Shown one piece after another: positions 1 through 11,268 of a stretch of 64,000 bases of DNA (position 1 is its first letter; each line of letters starts with the position of its first letter). The notes under the pieces were generated by a model. The model was given only the letters and a program-made list of their open reading frames with translations. It ran no database searches and had not been told where the DNA came from. Position numbers and translations under genes: made by a program. Source of the DNA: Prostheceraeus crozeri (lineage: Eukaryota; Platyhelminthes; Polycladida; Euryleptidae); contig CAJQUW010012959.1 of assembly GCA_907163375.1 (NCBI GenBank), forward strand, positions 62,001-126,000, given 5' to 3'.

Positions 1-1011
1 GCCACTGCTACTATGTCTTATATTGATATTATACTGTTGCTGTCGAATATTTTCTGTATTGGCAGCATCCTAAGTATTCGCATTGGTCTCTAGCAGGCCA
101 TGGATGGACAGTGGTATCAGTGGCTCACATGTCTTGACCTGCTATCACTGTGAAGAGAATATCAAGGCTCCTGCCATACAAGTCTGTATCATGCTCACGC
201 TGGGATCTACAAGCAATCTAGGGCTTAAAATCAAAATGCAATTTAAACAATGTTTAAAACAGCGCTTCAAAAAACCGTTTAAAAGCCTTATTTTATAGAA
301 CATTCTTTAAAAACAAGGTTTTATAACCAAGATCCTAACACATCATAAAAGATCATGCTTAAAAGCACGATTTTTAATTAACCATCTTTTAAAAAAGGTT
401 TTGAAACATTGTGCAAAATATGATGATAAAGCCATAATTAAAAGCAGTTTTAGAATATTGTTTAAAATCGTTTTTTATTGTCCCTTTGCCAATACAGTCA
501 TTCAATTGACATTAACACTTCATCTAATTTAGAAAAAAATGACATGCGGTAATCAAGATTCACATTAATGTGTGCTACATGCATATGAAGGAGGTAACGA
601 CATTATAATGTAGGGTTGTGCGCGGAGCACCGGCTATTTCTGCTTGCACCGGTTCTCTGGTCGATGCAAATTTCGATCAATTTGATAAATTCGGTATTAT
701 TTCACTTTTAATGAATTCATTCTATCTTAAATCTTAGTCACAGCAAATATGGAAAGGAAAAGATTCTAAGTAAGCAGTATAATTGATTCAAAAGAGGGAT
801 ATTTTCGATTATGGGATATTTGTTAATTTCGGAATTTTAATTGATGATTGTAATTAACCTGAATTCCTATACCCCTGTATCACAAAATAGTACAGCTTAA
901 TAAACGATGCATTTCCTGGTGTTTTCAGGCACTGTAATTTTTCATCGTTTTTGTTGTTGACAAGATGCACATTTTTCGTCATTTCAGTTTTGATTCAATT
1001 TTAAATAATTC
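1..1011. other. Non-coding stretch, AT-rich
   Basis: No supported gene. Positions about 230-480 hold many irregularly spaced, palindrome-like words of the TTTAAAA/GTTTAAAA type, giving a loose AT-rich array without a fixed period. A short open frame on the plus strand at 83-298 has no splice or start support. The stretch probably lies in an intron of the minus-strand gene or just beyond it. Confidence 0.5.
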
Positions 1012-1416
1012 CACTACCAGGGTGTCCGTGCAAATTTGAATGAAAATTTCTAGGCGTTTTCCAGGATTTCCAGGGTAAAATTCATTTTACAGGTTTTCCA
1101 GGGAAATTGACCAAAAAAGGGGGTTAAATTTGAACGAAAATTTCCAGACTTTCTGCAAGGAAATTTTGCTCAAATGCACGCGTCAAATTTAAAAGAAAAA
1201 TTCCGGGAAAAATCTACCCAAAGTTCTGTGGCTAAGAAGCTTTCACACCATAAAATTAATATTATTGACGAAAAAAATTTGAAAAGTGGCGTGAAATTGG
1301 TTGAATTTGAAGGTAATTCTAAATAAAAAATACCAATATATGCATCAGACGGCTACATTATACTTATAAAAAATGAAAATATAATCGATCGTAACAAATT
1401 TAAAGCTTGCGGATTG

Positions 1417-1577
1417 AGGAGAACAAAATAGAGAAGGAGTATAACAATGAATAACGAAAAATATAAGACTTAACAATGAAATGTAACATTAACGGAATAT
1501 CTGTAAGGTCACATTTCATTGTTAAGTCTTGTATTTTTCGTCATTCATTGTTATACTCTTTCTCTATTTTTTCTCCT
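1417..1577. repeat. Palindromic foldback MITE
   Basis: Two arms of about 70 bases are near-perfect reverse complements, left arm from about 1417 and right arm ending about 1577, with a spacer of roughly 20 bases. The arms carry GAATAACGAAAAATATAAGA and its complement. It lies inside the 1018-2453 element, so it probably inserted there later. Confidence 0.7.
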
Positions 1578-1924
1578 ATTTGAACTGAAGCACTGTTAAT
1601 CCGTGGAAGGTGGAAGACCAAGAGCCAGAAAGAGGAACATAATGGCTGATGTGCTACATATGCATGAGAGTAATCACAATCAGTTTAAGAGAATGACACT
1701 GAGAAGAATTGACCGAGGAAAGCTCATTGGCACACGACGTGTCGGGAATAATATATCTACATATTGAAAACCTACTTGAAATGTGCTTGAAAATATTCGA
1801 TATTAGCCTAGGATCATTCAGAACAAGCCTGGTTCCTAAATAGTTTAAATGTTCAGCACCATTTTGCGTCAGTAGATTCTGCCACACGCCAATCAAGTAT
1901 GTAATAGCATTGATCCTAGATTAC

Positions 1925-2190
1925 AGCTCATAGTTCCCCATACTTCACGACGTTAATGAGGGAGTCTGCGGCTCATAGTCCACCATTCCGCACGACGTTA
2001 ATAACGGAGTTTACGGCTCCTAGTTCCTCATACCACACGACGTTAATGAGGGAATTTAACAAGTTCTAGTTCACCATACCGCGCAGCGTTTGTGAGTGAA
2101 TTCATAGCTACTAATTCATCATACTGTACAACGACTAGGAGTTCAACAACAGTTCATAGTTAACCATACCATGCAGCTCAGTCTCATTCA
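1925..2190. repeat. 45-bp tandem repeat, about six copies
   Basis: Units begin near 1927, 1972, 2017, 2063, 2108 and 2152, a spacing of 44-46 bases. A typical unit runs from CTCATAGTTC through a CCATAC word and ACGACGTTAATGAGGGA. Copies are degenerate, more so toward the right. A 45-base period keeps the reading frame, but in-frame stops make coding unlikely. Confidence 0.75.
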
Positions 2191-2655
2191 TGTTGTATAC
2201 GTTATGATAGGAGATTCTAGTCAATGAAACATTCTAAAAACAAAAAATTGTCTGCGATTGAAGGCTATAATTGTAACAAATAAGTAGAGATATGAAGAAT
2301 AAAATCTGGAAAAATAGAAAACACTTCAACCATGGAGTATGACTTCAACAACTTGCAATTAGTCTCAAAATTTCCAGGACTTTTCCAGGTTTTCCAGGAT
2401 AAAATTCATTTTCCAGGTGTTTTTCAGGTTTTCCAGGGGGCGCGGACACCCTGCACTACAGCTATCATAGAGACGCATGATGAGAGTCACTTGCAAGCAT
2501 ATTGGCAAAACAGAATTAAAAGAGGCGGAAGAAAGTCTGTTTCTCAATCTATGGCATTATTTCAGTACAATACACGAGGTTACATCTCTGTGGTTTTGAC
2601 ACATTAATGATCACAAATCATTTGATCAACACACAGTACGATATGTCAGTCCTAC

Positions 2656-2827
2656 CTTGTTCATGCACATAATAGTCCAGATACCGCTTGGCGTGCAGCG
2701 CAGCACCAACGTGTCGCGTGTAATTTTGTATTCGACCACGATCTGGAGCCCAGTCAGTGTTCCGTTTGTGAGGCGTTGTTCGATGGAGATCATGAATCGA
2801 CAGTAACTCTTGTACCGGCATCGTATC
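2656..2827 (-). CDS. Exon of unrecognised minus-strand host gene
   Basis: Read on the minus strand, an acceptor ending in GCTTTCAG precedes the exon and the donor GTAGGA follows it. The 172-base exon is open for 57 codons plus one base, starting in phase 0 with DTMPVQELLSIHDLH and ending RYLDYYVHEQ. The segment is rich in His, Arg and Tyr and looks like a folded basic region. It joins in phase to the exon at 2892-3000, which ends in phase 0. The next exon should begin with two bases and lie to the left; none was found in the first 2.6 kb. I do not recognise the family. Confidence 0.75.
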
Positions 2828-2891
2828 CTGAAAGCATCAATGACGGTTCAATGTTTTAGTCATCACTCAGTCATCTTGATGATGGACTTAC

Positions 2892-3000
2892 AAAGACATC
2901 ATTAGCGATGTCAGTTATCCTCTCCGCTCTGCCGACTCCAACAACGCATCTAGAATTCCGTAGAACTTTGGGCAAGACCGTGTTTGACGACGTGGAGCCG
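2892..3000 (-). CDS. Exon of unrecognised minus-strand host gene
   Basis: The acceptor ATCGCTTCAG and the donor GTAAGTCC bound a 109-base exon on the minus strand. One frame is open: one base, then 36 codons from GSTSSNTVLPKVLRNSR to ERITDIANDVF, ending in phase 0. It feeds in phase into the exon at 2656-2827, and the intron between them is only 64 bases, short for this gene. The previous exon must end with two bases over, the phase used by most exons of the gene further right. That shared phase is the main reason for placing it in the same gene. Confidence 0.75.
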
Positions 3001-3663
3001 CTGAAGCGATAATGATGATGTCCATGTGCTTGCTGTCAATTCTGTTCTCTTTTCAAGACGTTGGATATAACTATATGGGATGGATGTTTGTGCCCAATTC
3101 ACAAAGCAATATGTGTCTAAATGATATAATACTCATAAACAGCTAAGTAAGTAGTAGCTGGCAGCACACGAAACATGTAGGTCTTTAGACATGGCCGATC
3201 AATGCTCATATTAAGTTCCATGAAGAACTTCATTTCTCAAATTGCCTCTGGTTCTCACAGGAATAAAAAAAGGCTTTTGACTCAGCATTTCGAGATTCTT
3301 TAAAGAGAATGACAAAATACCGTTCATGCACAGCATCTAAACTAAAATTTCAGGCTTACGGTATGTTTGCGGCCAAGCGTTCATAATATGAGTCTTTATG
3401 CACCTGAATTACCGTAAAACCTGTAATAGATAACCAACCAAGAGAGAGGGTGGAAAAATAGACTAACATGGCGGTATATTAGAGGTTTCACGGCATATTG
3501 TTAGAGGCTTTTTAATCTTGTTCAAATATTAAAGTAAGTTTGAGCTGCTCCGCCTTAATCATTGGATTAATTTTCTTTCAACTGATTTTAATTTTTTGTT
3601 TGTTTCCATTATTTACATAGCTGTTTATTATTGGTTCATATTAATGATTATTATTGATTTCAG

Positions 3664-3906
3664 TTACTACAGATTTCAAGATCCATTATCAACTCCTGAA
3701 CATTCATTTGCATCTAATGTTGATATAATGATAATCGCCAGGCGTGCGCGCATGCGCTGCTTTGTTGATAGAACATGCTGGTCGCTCAAAAGGAACCGGG
3801 AGAAGGAAGGATGCAAGTCAAATCTAACACTACATATTTTGATCAAACAGCCAAGCACGAGAACTGCTGAGATATTTATTGGAAACATGCTATATCGCTT
3901 CCGAAA
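3664..3906 (+). CDS. Possible plus-strand exon, unrecognised
   Basis: A TTGATTTCAG acceptor at 3663 and a GTACGT donor after 3906 bracket 243 bases open for 80 codons, including SKLKRNREK-like basic stretches and several Cys. The opposite strand is also open across most of this span, so the frame alone is weak evidence. No neighbouring plus-strand exon was found. It may be chance. Confidence 0.2.
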
Positions 3907-3909
3907 GTA

Positions 3910-6900
3910 CGTGTGTTTTCGCGAAGTTTTTCCATAACAAGCGTGTTTTACAGAGTAACAGCGAATACATAACATGAGTAGTATGATCGCTCAAAGAGGC
4001 CGGCTCGATGGCAACGCAGCCCGTGTTTGGCCAGCTCTACAAATCTAATGTCTGTCTCTCTTGATTGAGATAAATGGCTGTTATTGGCACATATTTCTAA
4101 AATTTTGGGAACCACGAGATTTAGGTAGAAATCAGTTTAAAAACCCGTCTACTATTTTTCGCGAGTGCTTTCATGCTATCTCCAATGGTCATCGTCAGAC
4201 AATTGGCTCTCTTATTTCGCCTCACTCTTTTCGTCAGTCTGCTTCCTTAAAGCAAGATGAAGCAAATTTGCTTCCATGAAGTGTGTCTACATCATCAGGC
4301 TGTCAGCACTGAAGACTTAAATAAATCGACTGCAAGAGACGATTTAATAATGGTGCCATAATCACTGGAGAGTATATTTAATTATCACTTATAGAGCGAT
4401 TTTCACAGCGGTTTATGACACAGTAAATTTGACAAACTTATTTTACAGTGGTTCAGATTTCATAGCTTAAAAAAGACACATTGATAACAGCATCGATAAA
4501 ACCAAACATGAATTCGTACTCAATATAGAACAATTGAATAAATTTGGTGCTTCTTGGAAACCACAATTTTGAATGTCCTGTAGCAGACAGTAATTAAACT
4601 TCAGACAAGTCTAAATGATAATAGTCATCGTGCAGGTCTCACAATGTTATCTGAGATAATCAAATAGTGTATTCAACGAAACACAGACAATGCCCAAGTT
4701 TCAGATAAAAAGAAATTTTAAAAATCATTAATGTGCATGCATGACGTATTCAATACTTCGCGACGGTTTTACTTAAGTCCGTCCTTTACTGAAAAATAAT
4801 TAATTGAGTATATATGCTCATTGGCGAAATCCCAATTTGGCACTTTGAAGGTTAAAACGAAAACTGATCAAAAATATGACCACTGAAATAGAAAATGTTA
4901 CGAAAATAAATAACAGGCTTCATTGACTATGTGACAAAAGAGATGCGCAAATAAGAAATGCTATTAACATACAGCAAACAAAAGCAAACATGGACTTACT
5001 ATATAACATCTAACTCGCGAAGATAATCGATAATGGTCTTGCATATGATGCTATTCAGGTGACTTAAATACTCAAGTTTTAGCAAAAGTTGCTGCCTCTC
5101 ACAGATACGCATTTGTGAAGTATCATCTAAATGAATATTTCAAGAAACAGACTCGAAACACATTTGAGCACAAGTATATCTTATAATGTGCACGCTATCA
5201 ATACCTTTCACTTTCTCAAATGCATTCATAAGTTCAGAACTATGAACTCACAAAAAATAAATCTACTGCGAGCATTCAACAGAGTAAGTCACACTGTGAT
5301 CTTAGACTTGTATCTTGAAGAAGTACTTTGTAGTGCACTTTCAAGTTCTCGTGTACAGATAATAAATTAGTAATACTGCATCAATGTCAAACATGAACAC
5401 TAGGAAGGAAATAAAAGGAGCATTTTTTAAGACCTGAAGTAACACAATTTACACTCGAAAACGGAACACTTGTAAATATCTTTTTATTTTTTTATTTGAC
5501 AAATGGGAAACTCCCGTGGCAATATGATCGGACGCAACCGAACCATCGCAATTTTTTTTGGGGGGGGGAACAATATGGAAATGCAAACGCTTCACAAAAG
5601 CGGAGGTCGTGACAAGCATTTCAATTAATTTTAACCACAGTTAAATTTATTGAAATGCATATTTCTAAAAAATAATATATAACAAATATATCAAAAATAT
5701 GATATACTTAATATATTCATACGCTATGAATAAAGAATCTATATATTGGAATACTTCTGATTTGTTAATTATTATTTCTCATTTACTGAAAATTATACCA
5801 ACCCATTTTTGCTTGTTTATTAGCCATATTATTTTCAAAATAATGAGTTTTCTACTTAAGTATTAAGAATTGCAAAATTAATTTTTTGATGAGATTTCAT
5901 CTTTGTCTCAATGTGAAACGTATAAAATCGGGAGTTTTGAGAATGAAGACTTGAGTCTGGGAAAGTTATTTAGGACATCTGACTTAATACAATAACAATA
6001 TTGGAATTGTTACAACATCAAGACGAATGTTGTACTGAACAAAAATTGAGCAATGAAAATTGTTATATTGAAAACTTGAAGAAACTCCTGACATAAACAA
6101 GAAAACTTGCATTGCTACATTAACGAAATTTTGACACATTAGCGCATAGCCACAAAATTTTTGTATCAATTGCTATCTCGTGAAAACGTTGCCTGCTTAT
6201 CACATTGTCAATAAAATATACTCACAAATTTATTTGGAAATTTCTTTGAGCTTTTGTAACGACATCTGTGCTTTTGTAACGACGAAAGAGGATAAGTTTT
6301 AATCACAAGTAATCCAACCGCATTTAAAATATCTTTTAAAAAGGATCTTGTCGGTGATTCTTGAGGCAAGCGAAGTAAGAAAAGAAAGATCAAGACTACT
6401 AAAATGTGCGAGTACGGTGGTGAGACATATTTCCTAGACATTCCTCATCAATTTATTTTATTTATTTTGTATTTCATAAAAATATAAACCGAACCACATC
6501 ACTATCAGGTATATAAACATCACAACAAAATGGTTTGATAGCATGCAGGAATAATACAGTACATGGTAATTCACATTATTTGAACAATGTCATAAAGATG
6601 ACGAACATTAATTTGAGCCATTTAGAGTTCATGATGAAGAAGAATGAATTTAGTCTCAAAAGTAAAAGCACATGATAAAGAATTGTATTTCAGTTATATT
6701 GTTACTAAAATGCGATGCTCGTTGATGTAAAGCAAAAGTTACTGATGAAAAGAGATCGCAGAAGAGAATTTGTTCTGGGCAAATATGTGAGAAAGATGTC
6801 ATCTAATCAAAGCAACAAATTCTGATATCAGAAATTCCTTGAACGAAACATATGGCAGACAGAGAGTCAGACGATATTTCCTTTCTGTTTTGCACTGATT

Positions 6901-7145
6901 CTGTTGACGGAACAAACATCAATGTGCTCAAAAGTCGAAATTGAAAAAGTGTATCTACGACTAATAATTTGCAATAGGCAATAATCAACCTTCTTATTCG
7001 TGAATTCAGTGAAATAAAGCAAATTAGACACATTGGGCAAGAAACGCCTTTATTACATGTGATCGAGCTATACCATCTTCATTATGTTGTACCGTAGAAA
7101 TAGATTGTTGTTTACCTGAAGTTGACTAGAATGAAATTGACTCAA
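3910..7145. other. Long AT-rich non-coding stretch
   Basis: Apart from a possible LINE relic near 5131-5370, no gene, repeat array or transposon end was recognised. There is a G-run of about nine bases near 5560 after a T-run. Probably intron of the minus-strand gene. Confidence 0.4.
5131..5370 (+). pseudogene. Possible decayed LINE reverse transcriptase scrap
   Basis: The frame ends with INLLRAFNRVSHTVILD, which resembles the palm motif A region of non-LTR reverse transcriptases (usually DLSRAFDRVSH-like). Nothing else of the domain is readable on either side. Very tentative. Confidence 0.2.
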
Positions 7146-7293
7146 TGCAATAATTTCTAGGGAGTCCGCAAAACAGATGTTCGTTTTTTTTCCGATCGTT
7201 AGACATAAAAAATATATATATATAATCGTTAGACAATAAACGATCGGAAAAAAAACGAACATCTGTTTTGCGGACTCCCTAGAAATTATTGCA
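7146..7293. repeat. Near-perfect palindrome (foldback MITE)
   Basis: Arms of about 56 bases (7146-7201 and about 7239-7293) are almost identical reverse complements, including GGAGTCCGCAAAACAGATG and its complement. The loop is a short AT run with TATATATATA. The near identity of the arms points to a recent insertion or gene conversion. Confidence 0.8.
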
Positions 7294-7439
7294 ATGAATA
7301 AGGATCCGTTATTTCAAACAAATTGACTCAAGGTCGCGACACATCCGGATGAGCTAAATTGGGGCATGAACCACCAATGAAAGCCTAGGATTACACACTG
7401 ATTTTCACCCGATGATCTAGCCGTTGACAAGTGTATCTA

Positions 7440-7800
7440 GGTGAAAATGCGTGCGATTTTTGTGCCCCTATTGTGTATTGCTTGAAGTTTTACATCCCCT
7501 ATAGAGGCTTCATTTATATCGACCTCTAGAAAGAAAGCATTAGAACATGCAACGTTGATGAAATGGCACAATCTGCTGACATAATAACACAGCAATCGAA
7601 CAATGAGCAGCCGATTCAACATTAAACACGCCAAATTGTGCGAAGTTTCAGTGACTGTTGTTGTCAACCGGATCACACAGCAAAGATGATGAGAGGCTCT
7701 ACAGAAAAGTTTGTGAACCAATTTTCGTGCGCCTGATATCCTTTTCAAAAATGATCGGAAGGACCAACATTATCGAGAAAACTTTTACGCATGATCTGAA
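7440..7800 (-). repeat. Interspersed repeat, copy 1 (inverted copy at 46.6 kb)
   Basis: Much of this stretch recurs in reverse complement at about 46560-46860: both copies share the word for GAACATGCAACGTTGATGAA and the neighbouring AATTTGGCGTG- and ATAATGTTGGTCC-like sequence. An unbroken frame of about 100 codons on the minus strand is interrupted in the other copy, so coding is doubtful. The family is not recognised. Confidence 0.65.
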
Positions 7801-8060
7801 TTCTTCGAATCTATGGGAATTGTGACGATCGTGGCATTTTGAAAGAATTCACAGAAATTCGCAAGCGACGCACGACTATTTTTCTTATCGCTGTGAGGCA
7901 TCAAAAATTTCTTTTTGCCCACTTATTAAGTTCCTGCATGTGCCATCATTTTGAGTCAGCTTGCACTTCTGGCAAAGTGACACGCTTAAACAATCTAATT
8001 CTGTGGTTGTACCGATGTTTATAGAGAGTGTAAAGTGTTCCTTATTTAAAAGCCTTTGGT

Positions 8061-8130
8061 TAGACCCTACCACGGTTTGAAACCAGATCTCCCGGATACA
8101 AAGCGAGCACCCTACCACAAGGTCATTGCA
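8061..8130 (-). mobile_element. tRNA-derived SINE head
   Basis: On the minus strand the sequence carries a box A-like TGGTAGGGTGCTCG and a box B-like GGTTTCAAACC about 30 bases apart, as in tRNA-derived SINEs. It does not fold into a credible working tRNA. A second, weaker tRNA-like stretch on the plus strand follows at about 8205-8265. Confidence 0.6.
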
Positions 8131-8565
8131 GTGACAGTTAATGTTGCATACTATTTGTAGCATATAATGGGCCTCAATTTCAACCAATGCAATCGCGCGC
8201 ACGGAAGCGGCTGTAGCTCACTTGGCATATGCATGAGATTCTTCCGTAAATTCAGGATGAATCTAATTGGGTCTTGAGACTAGCCAAACGGATTAAAAAT
8301 TGAAGAGGTAGAGTCTTTTGCCAACATGCCCTACATCCATCATCAATTATGATTTTTGGCGGAGTTATCGCAATAGGCAAAACAATGAAGCTGAGAAAAC
8401 GTAAATCAATCAATACGTAGAGGTCAGTTGACATTTTTCTGTAGAAGCGATTTGTTTGTAATATTGATTACGTACATGTATGTATAATAGTTAAAGCAGA
8501 TGTGAGTAGGAAATACTACTATCTCTGCGTCAATATAGGTACATACAATAGTGTCTTGTAGTTAG

Positions 8566-8638
8566 CAGGGTTCGCACGGCTTCTCTTAGAAAAAATTCCA
8601 TGACTCTTCTAAGTTTTCCAGAAACTGTACGAACCCTG
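8566..8638. mobile_element. 73-bp miniature element, 6-bp target duplication
   Basis: It begins CAGGGTTCGCACGG and ends CTGTACGAACCCTG, an imperfect inverted repeat. AGTTAG flanks it directly on both sides (8560-8565 and 8639-8644). The interior holds AAGTTTTCCAG, the word that fills the ends of the 1018-2453 element. It therefore looks like a minimal non-autonomous relative. Confidence 0.75.
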
Positions 8639-9369
8639 AGTTAGGTACGTGTAATTATGTCAGTAGTAGTTCGTATCTTTTTATGAGCAGAAAGTATAGA
8701 AATGTGGGAACCTCGGACTTTCCGGAAATGACGTGAATAACATGGATGGTTGGTCTGTCAAAATGAAGAGTGGTTAATTGATCTCCAGTTGAAATAGTGA
8801 ATCAATAGTCCGCACAATGTATAATCAAAAATATTTCTACTACAAAAAAAGATGCATTTTCTAAATTCATTCAGTTGTTTTTCAAGACAATTCTTAGAAC
8901 ACATTTTCATGAAACATTACAGAAGACAAAGAGGCCACTCATTGACGAGAATAATTGCGCAAAATCATTGTTTGAACATAAAAATCAACCGCACAGCAAA
9001 AATAATTGCATATTCTAAAATCGGTCTAACTCTACGTCAACTAAAAATAATAATCAAGTGGCAACACTTCAAAAATTTCTCTATTTTAATTCGATAACGG
9101 AAATGATGTATTCAAAACCAAATGTTACAGTGGAGCTGCTTACGTATCTTGATCAAGTCGCAGGAATTATTGAATCTACAAAAGTTGGCAAATGCATGTC
9201 AAGTTATCAATTCATTTTGATCGCCAGAATCCTGGAACGACAGTTCATCATTTGATATGAAGCTATGATTTAAGTAACTTACATAGATGGGTTTAATTAT
9301 CGCAAAATTATAATAGTTGATCGATGTATTTAATACTTTAGCGCTGGTTTTGCGACTTCAGTGGATCTC

Positions 9370-9850
9370 AAAGAATCAGGGCGCACGACAGAATTTCGTA
9401 TACAGATCCTCTGAATGACGGTGTCCCTCAAGGAGTGTATTATCCCCACTTCCATTCTGACCTGCATAAAAGCCTTCTTCTGAAAATATGATCGTTCACA
9501 AAAATGCATCCACCAAAACTCAAATCGAAACTGTACCAGCTGCACCGTCAACAGTGCGAGTTATGCCGATGACAATGTCATTTCTTGTTCCCACGTGGCC
9601 ACTACAGCTGCTGTGTCATATTTGAACGGTTCATTAAAGGTGGCAGAAAAGTAGGTGAAATCTTGACTCGTATTGAGTATAATAATATATTACCGTAATC
9701 TCATTAAGTGTAAATAAATCAACTCCACAAACAACTAGAGTGATCATTTTCCGCATCAACTATACGGAGTTCAGGAAACATTTGACAAATACATCCAAAA
9801 GAGAGATTGTTGGGAAAATGCACACTTATATGCATTTGTAAACAATGCCA
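9370..9850 (+). pseudogene. Decayed non-LTR retrotransposon (LINE) reverse transcriptase
   Basis: Different frames show a GVPQG-like word near 9420, then a YADDNVIS-like catalytic motif C near 9555-9580, and a following KVAEK stretch, in the order and spacing usual for a LINE reverse transcriptase. Many stops and frame changes break it, and no single frame covers the domain. Confidence 0.4.
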
Positions 9851-10090
9851 ATAACTATTCAAGCAACAGCTGTTTCAGGTGTAACTATTATTGGTGTGAT
9901 AATTTAATAAAAGATAATTAATTTCAGTGACTATCAGGTAATCATCCTTAGATAAAAGGAATCAAACATATTTTGACACAGAAGGCATGAATTCAAAATT
10001 CACGTAGGAAATATGGGAGTACAAAAGAAATCTAGTAAAAGATGACGCCCAATATTATCACTAGCACATTGTTTTCTATGCCTCCTTTTC

Positions 10091-10292
10091 TCAAGCGTTT
10101 TGCTGATTTAACGTCACTTTCCCCCACCCCAATACTGGGGGCTTGGACATTGCTGATATAGTCAGACTTTTATTTGGATCGATGTGATCTCTGAGCACGG
10201 ATGCCCTTCCTGCCGACTTCCAATGATACTTTCGGACTTGACCTCTGGACCGAAAGATCGCTAGGCCAAGCACTTAACCACTGTGCCACGGA
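10091..10292 (-). mobile_element. tRNA-derived SINE
   Basis: On the minus strand the head reads GTGGCACAGTGGTTAAGTGC (box A region), then a box B-like GTCCAGAGGTCAAGTCC, and a body ending in a CCCCCAGTATTGGGGTG hairpin. The head recurs, more worn, at 46951-47010 on the same strand. The pieces around the two boxes match a tRNA-headed SINE, not a working tRNA. Confidence 0.7.
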
Positions 10293-10599
10293 GATAATTT
10301 CCTGAAGCATTATGTAAAATCAAAGTTGTGAACATTCTGAATTGATATTACTGTTGCTACACCTTAGCGCTGCTTTTCAACCAGTGATGCCTTTTATGGC
10401 TTTTGTGTAGAGCAATATCGAATAGATAAATAAGCGATAAATTTCTCTTATAACACTTCATATTCCAGGCGTTCCATGGGATATTTGAATTGTGCATATT
10501 CACATGACTTCGAAAATAGTGTACACGGCATGTAAAATAAATTCAAAAGTTAATAAAACCTGCATGAAAATATGTAGTGAATCAACTAACTTCACTTAC

Positions 10600-10725
10600 T
10601 TCAACGTAAGTGATTGAAAAGTGCATAAGTCTTTTTGTAGCCGACATACGTTGAGGAAATACATGTATACTTCGTGGATATTTATTTTGACTTATCCACA
10701 GTCTTTTTGCTGTCTCCTGATCAGT
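10600..10725 (-). CDS. Probable exon, unrecognised minus-strand gene
   Basis: On the minus strand a strong pyrimidine tract (TTTCTTTCCTCTCTTTTTAC) leads to an AG, then 126 open bases, then the strong donor GTAAGT. Only one frame is open: 42 codons in phase 0 at both ends, starting TDQETAKRLWISQNKYPR. The composition is basic. Its neighbours in the minus-strand gene mostly use another phase, so at least one more exon would be needed on its left to reach the exon at 2892-3000. Membership in that gene is inferred from position and strand. Confidence 0.5.
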
Positions 10726-11268
10726 CTTCCATATCGTAAAAAGAGAGGAAAGAAATTTTTCATTTCTCATGTAGCTGATTAACAGCATTTGCATTTTGTG
10801 AATATTCATGTGTGCTTTCATTGTCTTGAACTTCAAAGACAATTTTGAACTTCAGATTAGAGAGATCACGATGCGATATTACGTTAAAACTGTGATAGAA
10901 CTTATCGTGAACAACTCAACTCAACAAGACTTTATACCCTTTAGTATAAAAGTTGTGCAGCTTCCACTCACTTCTAGAAATTATCTCCCTTAAGGAGTTC
11001 TGGGCGACTTTATTTCAGAATTCTTTTGCCATGACTTAACAAAGAGACGGAAATGAATTGGTTGAGAATATTTTGATTATAACACGCAAAGGAATAGAGC
11101 ATTGATGCTTCTGAAGTGCCATGCCGTTGTCATGACTACCCAAGTACCTCAAACTGAACAAGTATCCCTAAAGACAATTTACGACCGATAATCATAATTA
11201 ATTTTGTAATAATCATTTATTAATGTTAATGCTCTATGTCATCACGCCTTTTTGAGATTGATCCAACG

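Larger units (their letters stand above)
1018..2453. mobile_element. DNA transposon relic, CAGGGTGTCCG ends, 6-bp target duplication
   Basis: The left end reads CAGGGTGTCCGTGC and the right end GCGCGGACACCCTG, a short terminal inverted repeat. The six bases CACTAC stand on both outer sides (1012-1017 and 2454-2459), as expected for a 6-bp target-site duplication. Both subterminal zones are packed with the word TTTTCCAGG or a variant (about 1060-1210 and 2370-2440). No transposase frame survives; the interior holds a palindromic MITE and a 45-bp tandem array. The superfamily is not certain: 6-bp duplications are known for IS3EU and Dada-like elements, and hAT (8 bp) fits less well. A 73-bp element at 8566-8638 has the same kind of ends. 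Confidence 0.7.

Noticed and set aside
3676-3975. Minus-strand open frame of 99 codons
   Set aside because: It overlaps an equally open plus-strand frame with better splice signals; no start or homology supports it.
7437-7748. 103-codon minus-strand frame
   Set aside because: It lies in an interspersed repeat whose other copy at 46.6 kb does not keep the frame.
8061-8130. tRNA gene
   Set aside because: Boxes A and B are present, but the arms do not fold into a proper cloverleaf; a SINE head explains it better.
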